From: Tetracentron sinense
Taxonomy: Eukaryota > Streptophyta > Magnoliopsida > Trochodendrales > Trochodendraceae
Assembly: GCA_015143295.1 (NCBI GenBank)
Contig: CM026571.1
Location: 5,599,501-5,663,500, forward strand
Direction: 5' to 3'
Length of the DNA stretch: 64,000 nucleotides
Below the pieces are notes generated by a model. That model saw nothing but the letters and a program-made list of their open reading frames with translations, was not told the origin of the DNA and did not search any database. The position numbers were made by a program, and so were the translations under genes. Positions 57,650-64,000 of this stretch are shown one piece after another (within the stretch, counting starts at the first letter, position 1; each line of letters opens with the position of its first letter).

Positions 57650-59742
57650 ACAGGTGAATGTAGCGTTGTTTGGGAAATGGCTTTGAAGGTATGGTGAGGA
57701 GGAAGAACACCTATGGAGGAGAATCATAGTAGGGAAATATGGGGGTAGATCCAAATGGGAAAGCAAAGAGGTGAGAAGTCCTTATGGGGTAAGTTTATGG
57801 AAAAGGGTGATTAGGAATCTATCGAAGTTTGTAGATCACATTGAGTTTCGGGTGGGTAATGGAGCAAATGTCTCATTTAGGGACAATAGATGGCATGGAA
57901 GAATCTAGAGGGAGGAGTTTAGAGTAATTTATAGTATAGCTTTGGATAAGGACTAAGGGGGACAAGGTGGTCCTTCTTTCAATCCATTTCTAAGATTCCA
58001 ATTCAAGCTTTCCTGTTTAGAATTGTCTGGCATCCCCTCTAAGGTCTCTTTTTGTCGACGACAACTCTTGACAAAGCATTGACCACAAATCGTGGTTCAA
58101 AATATCGGTATCAGAGGGTGTATCAGTTAAGAGATTTTAGGATACATATCGTGGATACGCATATATACAAAAAAAAAAAAAGATATACTAAAAATTGTTG
58201 GATACACAAAGAAAAACTTAATGCAAATATAAGCTAAAAACAAACTAATGAAGCACCTAAACTATATTTAAAACTACACATATGAGAGTTAAGAATTCTA
58301 TAAGTTAAAAAATGCAAGAATATTGATAAACAGGTGTGAAAACACAAATCATAGTCATGAAGCCAATTATAGGCAATAAATCTAAATATGAAAACCTTAC
58401 ATTCAATGAAATACATAAGAAAATACTGACTATACAACTTCAACGTAAATGATACATAATACAACCTTAATACCGCATTGAATTACGTCCCATCTCGAAT
58501 ATTGTGAGCTCAGGAAATGAATAGAGCAATACATTATAAGTGTGTCAAACATGATCACAATACTATGGTTAACTCATGTAAACGTGATATGTGGTCTGGT
58601 ATTGAGTGACATATACAATCGTGTGCAAACCTGTGAAATGTGGAATCTATCCATAAATTTCACTCGATGCCTGGGCTTGAGCCTGAGCATTATATCCATA
58701 AGCTTCAGATGAGTGGGACTGGGCATCATGACCATAACAATACGAAGATGAAGAAGATACACTCTCATATCCATAGCCACTATCACTATCACTATGATTT
58801 CGCTCATCAACACCAACTCTATCCATCCCATGTATAATGTCATCCATGCCTTGTGGCTGTCCACATGCACGAGCATAACCGCTATGTTGCCGTCCAGTTT
58901 GTCATTGCTCGTACACTTGGATTCCATAACCACGAGAGGGCATAAACACGGGTGGCATGGTCAAAATACTATTCCTCTGTAAATTGTATACTATGCCCCC
59001 TGCTCATGACTCTCGTGCCTGTGATTTTATGCAACGTCCCCTTAACATTACACGGGGTTCTAACCCACATTTGGGTTTTTAGTTTTTCGGACAGTATCGA
59101 CCGGTACTATTGCCTTTCATTACAGCATTGGTCGATACGGCCGATACTATTACGCTACTCAATAGTATCTATGTTAGTATTTTTTTTAGGTTAAAAATAT
59201 ACAATTTCGACCTGTATCAAGTGTGTGCTGATAAATATTGATACACACTCGATACAGGGAAAAAAGTATCTACGCTCGTTGTGACTATGCGTGAAAAGTT
59301 TTGTTTTGGTTTGTGGGGGATGGGGTGTCCTATCCTCTTTTGGCGTCAATTGGGCATTTATGTGCACCTTTTTTGAATGTCTTTGGAGCTGGAAGTTATG
59401 TCCATTGGATTGTCTCAAAGTGAATTAATGGCAGATGATTATGGGGTTGTTTGTTGGAGTATTTGGAAGAAAGAGGAATTATGGACTTTTTGATGGCGTT
59501 ACTACTACAGAAGAGAAGTTAATTTTAGTTACCAAATTGTTGTTGATTTCTTGGAGTGACTCTTGTGGGCCTTGATCAGGAGGGCAAGGAAAAATTGCCG
59601 ACCATGGATCAGCCTGTCTAATCTTGTTCATAGGTGTACAACTTTCTTGTAAATTATTTTGTTTGTCTGATGACCAATTGTACATAACTTTTTTGTACAC
59701 TAATTTTTGTTGGTAATACATTGATACTTATAAAAAAATTCA
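57650..59742 (+). pseudogene. LINE 3' fragment inside the gypsy element, split by a DNA element
   Basis: 57660-58080 reads KWLWRYGEEEEHLWRRIIVG, then GVSLWKRVIRN and FRVGNGANVSFRDNRW, the segment between RT and zf-RVT of plant L1 elements. After an interruption (about 58090-59275) the LINE resumes with the C-terminal RNYGLFDGVTTTEEKLILVT and ends with a short A run at about 59733-59738. The insertion lies just before the gypsy primer-binding site. Confidence 0.7.
58090..59275. mobile_element. Non-autonomous DNA element with ggttcaaaat end and Ser/Tyr-rich relic ORF
   Basis: The left end (gtggttcaaaatatcggtat) resembles the terminal repeat of the element at 62075-63223. Several cgatac/gtatcg phrases lie near 59090-59260. 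On the minus strand, 58647-58847 encodes a tail rich in Ser, Tyr, Gly and Ala-Gln (YGYESVSSSSSYCYG, YNAQAQAQASS). It could be the end of an old transposase, but no catalytic domain is seen, so this is a guess. The right border is not fixed. Confidence 0.4.
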
Positions 59743-59743
59743 A

Positions 59744-62016
59744 TTGGAATTAGAACAAGTTCTACCCTTGGGATTAATTGTGGACAACAACATGCCCCCA
59801 AAATCTGCAACCTATGACAAAGTGGCATCACTAGGCCAGGAACTCCAGCAGCTTAAGGAGTTAGAGGTCAACTCGTGACCTGGGTAGATGGCATGTCTGG
59901 TGTGATGGATGGCTTATGGCACAAAAGGAATCCGGAGACTGGAATTGGAGCTCGAGCAACATGGAGATGGGGGATAAACTCTAACATGTTGCTTTCAACC
60001 ATGGGTGGAAAGGTTGAGAAAGTGTTTGAGTACAGAGAGATCTCAGACCATATGGAGGGTCAAGTTGGTGGCCACAAAATTCTCTGGCCATGCTCTTTCA
60101 TGGTGGGACAACATCCTAGCCATGCCTCTTCGACACGACAAGGAAAAGATCCGAATGAACATGGGAGAAAATGAGGACAAAGCTATATTGTAACTTCCGA
60201 AGGCATCAAGATGGATGGGGAGAAGATCAACGGCATCTCCTAGTGGCTCATTCCAGAAAAGCTCTTCGAAGTTTGCTCTTTTCATGATTTAGCCACATTC
60301 TATCGCCGCTTTATACACAATTTCAACACCATTATTGCACCGGTGTCTGATTGCATGTGTGGAGGGAAGTTCGAGTGGGCTAAAACCTTCGAGAAGAACT
60401 TCCGTGGCATTAAGAAGATGATCGAGACAACGGTCGTGGCGCTATTGGACTTTGAGAAGATTTTTGAGGTCGAGATGGATGCATCACGTGTTGGGAATTT
60501 GGGATAGGAATTATCCTAAGCCAAGAGATACGAGTACGACCTGTAGCTTACTATAGCGAGAAGTTAACTACTCCACTCATGGCTTGGCGTTTTACGCCGT
60601 TGTGCAAGCATTGAGGCCTTGGGGAGTTCGTTTTCTAATCGGATCATCAGGCGTTACTGTAATTATGTTCCCAAAAGAAGTTGAGTGCCTGGTATGCGAA
60701 GTGTACAACCTTCTTACAAGAATATACTTTCTTACTCAAGCATAAGCCAAGAACTCAAAGCCGGGCAACAGATGCATTAAGTCAAAGGAATGTTCTTTTG
60801 GGAGCGCTATCTATTGAAGTGTTGGGTTTTGGGCATGTTAAAGAGGACTACAATGCATTGATGGAAGGGATTCAACATGCGAATTTATTTTGCACAATGG
60901 ATTCATCTTCAAAGGGACACACCTTTGTATATTGGAAGAATCCTTGTGGAAAAGGATTCTAGAAGAGCTACATGGTGGAGGTCTTGGTGGACACTTTGAA
61001 GTAGACAAGACATTAGCTATTATGAAGGAGAAGTATTACTGGCCAAGATTGAGACAAGACGTACATAGGTACATGGGAAGGTGTAGAATGAGCAAGTGTC
61101 CAAGGGAAGTGCACAAAACACCGTATTATACACTCTTCTATCAGATTTCAATGCTCCATGGGTTGATATCTCCATAGATTTTGTATTTGAGTCTTCCAAT
61201 GACATTACAAGGGATGGATTCCATGTTCATTGTGGTGGATCATTTCTCCAAGATGGTCTTATTTTCTACCATGTAAGATGGCTATGAACGCATCAAACGT
61301 TGCAAATCTCTTCTTTAAGGAGATTGTGAGGCTACGGACTATCATTTTCGATTAGGAGAGAAAGTTCGTGGGACATTTTTTGCGAACACCATGAAAAAAG
61401 GTGGGCACAAAGCTCCAATTTTTTCAATCTATTGAGGAGTTTAATTGGAAATGACCTAGCCCAATAGACCCTTATTCTTTCCTAAGAAGAGTTGGCCTAT
61501 ATAACTCGGTGAACTAGACTACGGGAAAGAGTAAAGACCACTTTTGAGATCGTTTATGGTAGGAAGCCAAATTGTGTACTTGATCAAGTTCCTCTACCAG
61601 TCCAAGGGCACACAAGTGAAGACATAAATGCTCTTATTGAGCATATATGGGATCCATAAAAAGGCTTCAAGCATAAAATAAAACAGAGCAAAAGCCAAGT
61701 ATAAGGCATCCGTTGATGCACATCATCGTGAGAAGACATTCGAAGTAGGAGATTGGGTGATGGTCTACCTACATTGCTACACAAATAGAGGTTCCCTGTG
61801 GAAATTTACAAGTTGAAAGCTAAGAAGATAGGCTCATGCCATATCTTGAAGTGTGGAGACAACTCATATCACGTAACTCACGTTGAGATACCCAAAGACA
61901 TGTATATTTTTCCAATTTTCAATGTCTCCGATATCTTTGACTATCGTGGTGACTTTCCCATTCGTGGTGAAAAGACAGATTCTCGTTGGAGTCTTCTCCC
62001 ACCTGGTGGGAAATGA
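59744..62016 (+). pseudogene. Internal region of a degenerate Ty3/gypsy retrotransposon
   Basis: A decayed primer-binding site (TTGGAATTAGAAC, compare TGGTATCAGAGC) at 59744 is followed by a gag start (MPPKSATYDKVASLGQELQQ at 59792). A gag piece lies at 60005-60175 (VKLVATKFSGHALSWWDN). An RT/RNase H remnant is at 60240-60560 (LATFYRRFIHNFNTIIAPVS, KFEWAKTFEKNF). Further RNase H is at about 60680 (FLLKHKPRTQSRATDALSQR). Integrase follows at 60950-61250 (HFEVDKTLAIMKEKYYWP, SDFNAPWVDISIDFV). A purine tract ggtgggaaatga precedes the 3' LTR. The protease and the catalytic part of RT are missing and many frameshifts occur, so it is dead. Confidence 0.85.
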
Positions 62017-62074
62017 TGCAGCCAGCATCAAAGGGCCTGCACTACAGCCTAATCAAGTGTACAATGGAGGGATA

Positions 62075-63223
62075 GGCATGGTTCAAAATCTAGGTATCAA
62101 TGTGCTGTAATTCAATATATAGAAATGTATAGCGGATACGTATTGATACGCACGGAAATGCTGTAATTTAATAATCGTTGGAAATACATGGAAACTTAGG
62201 GCCAAAATTGTTTTAATGCAAATATAAGCAAAAAATATAATAGATACGAGTTCAATAACTATCATTTTAAGTATCGATATGAGTTATCGCAATGCATTAC
62301 TACCTAAAAGTGCATATACACTACTTACATGTATGAATATATTAAATAACATTAATTTATACAATTAACTAAAAATCAGTTCGAGAATGAATTTAGTCAT
62401 TTAAACACTACGTCATTCCATTTAAGTTAAACTAAAATAATTTCTCCTTAATTTTAAATAGTTTTTAATGCAATAATATTTATCAAAAACAAGGATTAGT
62501 CTATGGATCAACCCGTAGACTAATCATATATATTTATTTCAAACTCATATACCCTCTACATAAGTTAAAAATAAACAATTTTATTTCTAGATAATTATTT
62601 TTTAGACTCAAAATAAGTTAAAGAATTGTTTGTATTTCAAAAATTAGGTATACACACACACACACACACGAACCCCAAACTAGTAGTATTAGTGTTACTG
62701 AGTATTTATTTTTTATAATTTTAATTTGTTTTGTCTTTTTAGAATTAAAACTTGAGACTCAAATCTTCTTGTTCATGGTCATAGATCAATAGGTTTGACC
62801 ACAAATCCATGGATTTTTTTAATCATAAACCTTTTTCTTAACATTTACCAACATTTGAAATACTATAAATGAAAAAAAATAAAAATAAAATCTACGACAT
62901 ACCTCTCAAAACAGTGTCTTTCCCGTTTGATTAAATTTTCACGGAAATCTATATTTATTCTTATTTTTATGAAATGATAGCAAAGGATTGGTCATTTTTA
63001 AAGATAGAATAATAAGCTTTGAGTGTTAGAGGATTAGAGACGGAATGAGGGATTTTTCAAGCTTGAATACATACAGTCTATATGTGTCGTAATGCATTGG
63101 TACCGATATTATCAATACTCAACGAAAACTCAGGGATTTTGGCATGTAAGCTGAATTCCGTTTCGGTCAAGTAGAAATGTACAATACAGATGTATCGATA
63201 CACTCGATGTTTTGAATCATGCC
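62075..63223. mobile_element. About 1.15-kb TIR element inside the 3' LTR
   Basis: The left end GGCATGGTTCAAAAT and the right end GTTTTGAATCATGCC are 15-bp inverted repeats with two mismatches. Flanks gggatagg and cccatagg may be a decayed 8-bp duplication. The interior is AT-rich and carries no recognised coding sequence. The LTR is continuous when this segment is removed, which confirms the insertion. Confidence 0.75.
62652..62669. repeat. (AC)9 microsatellite
   Basis: A short AC run inside the TIR element. Confidence 0.85.
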
Positions 63224-63795
63224 CATAGGTGGCTTAAAGGTTTACAGAATGAAGAGAAAAACTTTAGAGTCTGATTTTTCTTTAAATACAGTGAATATAC
63301 AGCAGATCAGTGCCCCATAAGGATGTTCACATTGTGAGGACAAAAGTTGCCGACTTGGGGACAAATGTGTGACGTTAGCACAGTCATGGGCCATGTATGC
63401 CACATCAGCAATCGATCTCCAGAATTTTATAGTGGGAACCTTATTTTTCCAGAATTTGGAACTTAGTTTAGAAGGGGCTTTTGTATTTAGAAGATGTCCA
63501 AAATTAGTCTTGATGTCTGTAAGGCCTAAAGAGAGTAGGTTTCGCAGATAAAAATTATGTTGAATAAGTAAGTGAAGTCCAACATATATCAGAAAGTCAG
63601 TTTGGGTTGATTTAGGAAGTGTTTGGCCTATATAATGGGGACCTCTGGGTTGTATTATGCATTAATATTATAATTTTTTTTTATAAGTATACTGGAATTT
63701 CCAGCAATAAAGTTTTATTTGAGGTATTTCTTAAGTTGTTTAAGACTTCCATATTTCTGCCCTAGAATTTCTTCCAAATCATAGAATTCCTGAAA

Positions 63796-64000
63796 CTTGG
63801 TTACATCATATAATCATCCATCTAAGTTTGTTCCACTTTTTGAGCTTGAGGTAGCTTTTTACTTTTTTGATGCTCTAAGCCATAAATAATTTTTTTTAGC
63901 AACGATAAATAGTAGATCACTGACTAAAGCACTCGTTTTGTACCATTTGAAATCCATCTAAATTAAAGAAATAGCATGCCTTTTTTTCATTTGGGCACCT
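63796..64000. other. WD40 intron sequence continuing out of the window
   Basis: AT-rich sequence with no exon-like reading. The next exon of the WD40 gene is not reached before the window ends. Confidence 0.5.

Larger units (their letters stand above)
62017..63795 (+). repeat. 3' LTR of the intronic gypsy element, interrupted
   Basis: The LTR starts TGCAGCCAGCATCAAAGGGC, is interrupted by a TIR element at 62075-63223, and resumes cataggtggcttaaaggttt. It ends near tagaattcctgaaac. Without the insertion it is about 630 bp and aligns with 56937-57646, with clear divergence and small indels. The insertion of the gypsy element is therefore old. Confidence 0.85.

Overview
The window is nuclear DNA from a flowering plant, probably a woody dicot or early-diverging lineage. 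The evidence is large AT-rich introns with GT-AG borders, plant-type genes (a PIAL SUMO ligase, SGT1, an F-box gene, a plant WD40/WDR7-like gene) and a heavy load of plant chromovirus, L1-type LINE, Helitron and MITE remnants. The species cannot be named from the sequence. No rRNA, tRNA, CRISPR or bacterial features were seen.

Layout. 1-1700: 3' end of a Ty3/gypsy chromovirus with its 3' LTR. 2382-12054 (+): seven 3' coding exons of a PIAL-type SP-RING SUMO ligase; its introns hold several transposons, including a 1454-bp foldback element (7181-8634) with a perfect 9-bp target duplication. 13654-14815 (-): an F-box gene broken by three frameshifts. 14.9-24 kb: a repeat-rich intergenic block with MITEs, three Helitron-like 3' ends, microsatellites and a probable 3.6-kb chromovirus solo LTR. 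24001-32623 (-): a complete ten-exon SGT1 gene (376 residues). 33.3-36 kb: a decayed plus-strand LINE. 37.8-38.0 kb (-): a small relic of the tRNA thiolation gene CTU1/NCS6. 40.8-46.6 kb (-): a nearly full-length L1-type LINE with an internal 171-bp duplication. 47007-56035 and beyond (+): the first five coding exons (1298 codons) of a WDR7/Rabconnectin-3-beta-like WD40 protein. Its next intron fills the rest of the window and contains a gypsy element with both LTRs, itself invaded by a LINE and by TIR elements.

The host genes are independent transcription units in housekeeping and regulatory pathways (sumoylation, Hsp90/SCF co-chaperoning, vesicle acidification or trafficking). They do not form a pathway or cluster. 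The most distinctive feature is a foldback MITE family whose core motif (aaggggtgtcaaa..ggacacGTGGcc, rich in CACGTG) recurs about a dozen times between 7 and 55 kb. Its largest member has three serial palindromes and six CACGTG cores and sits 31 bp past an SP-RING exon.

Exon borders were derived by hand from reading-frame continuity, splice signals and recalled family conservation. Transposon families are named from termini, target duplications and protein motifs. No database search was possible.
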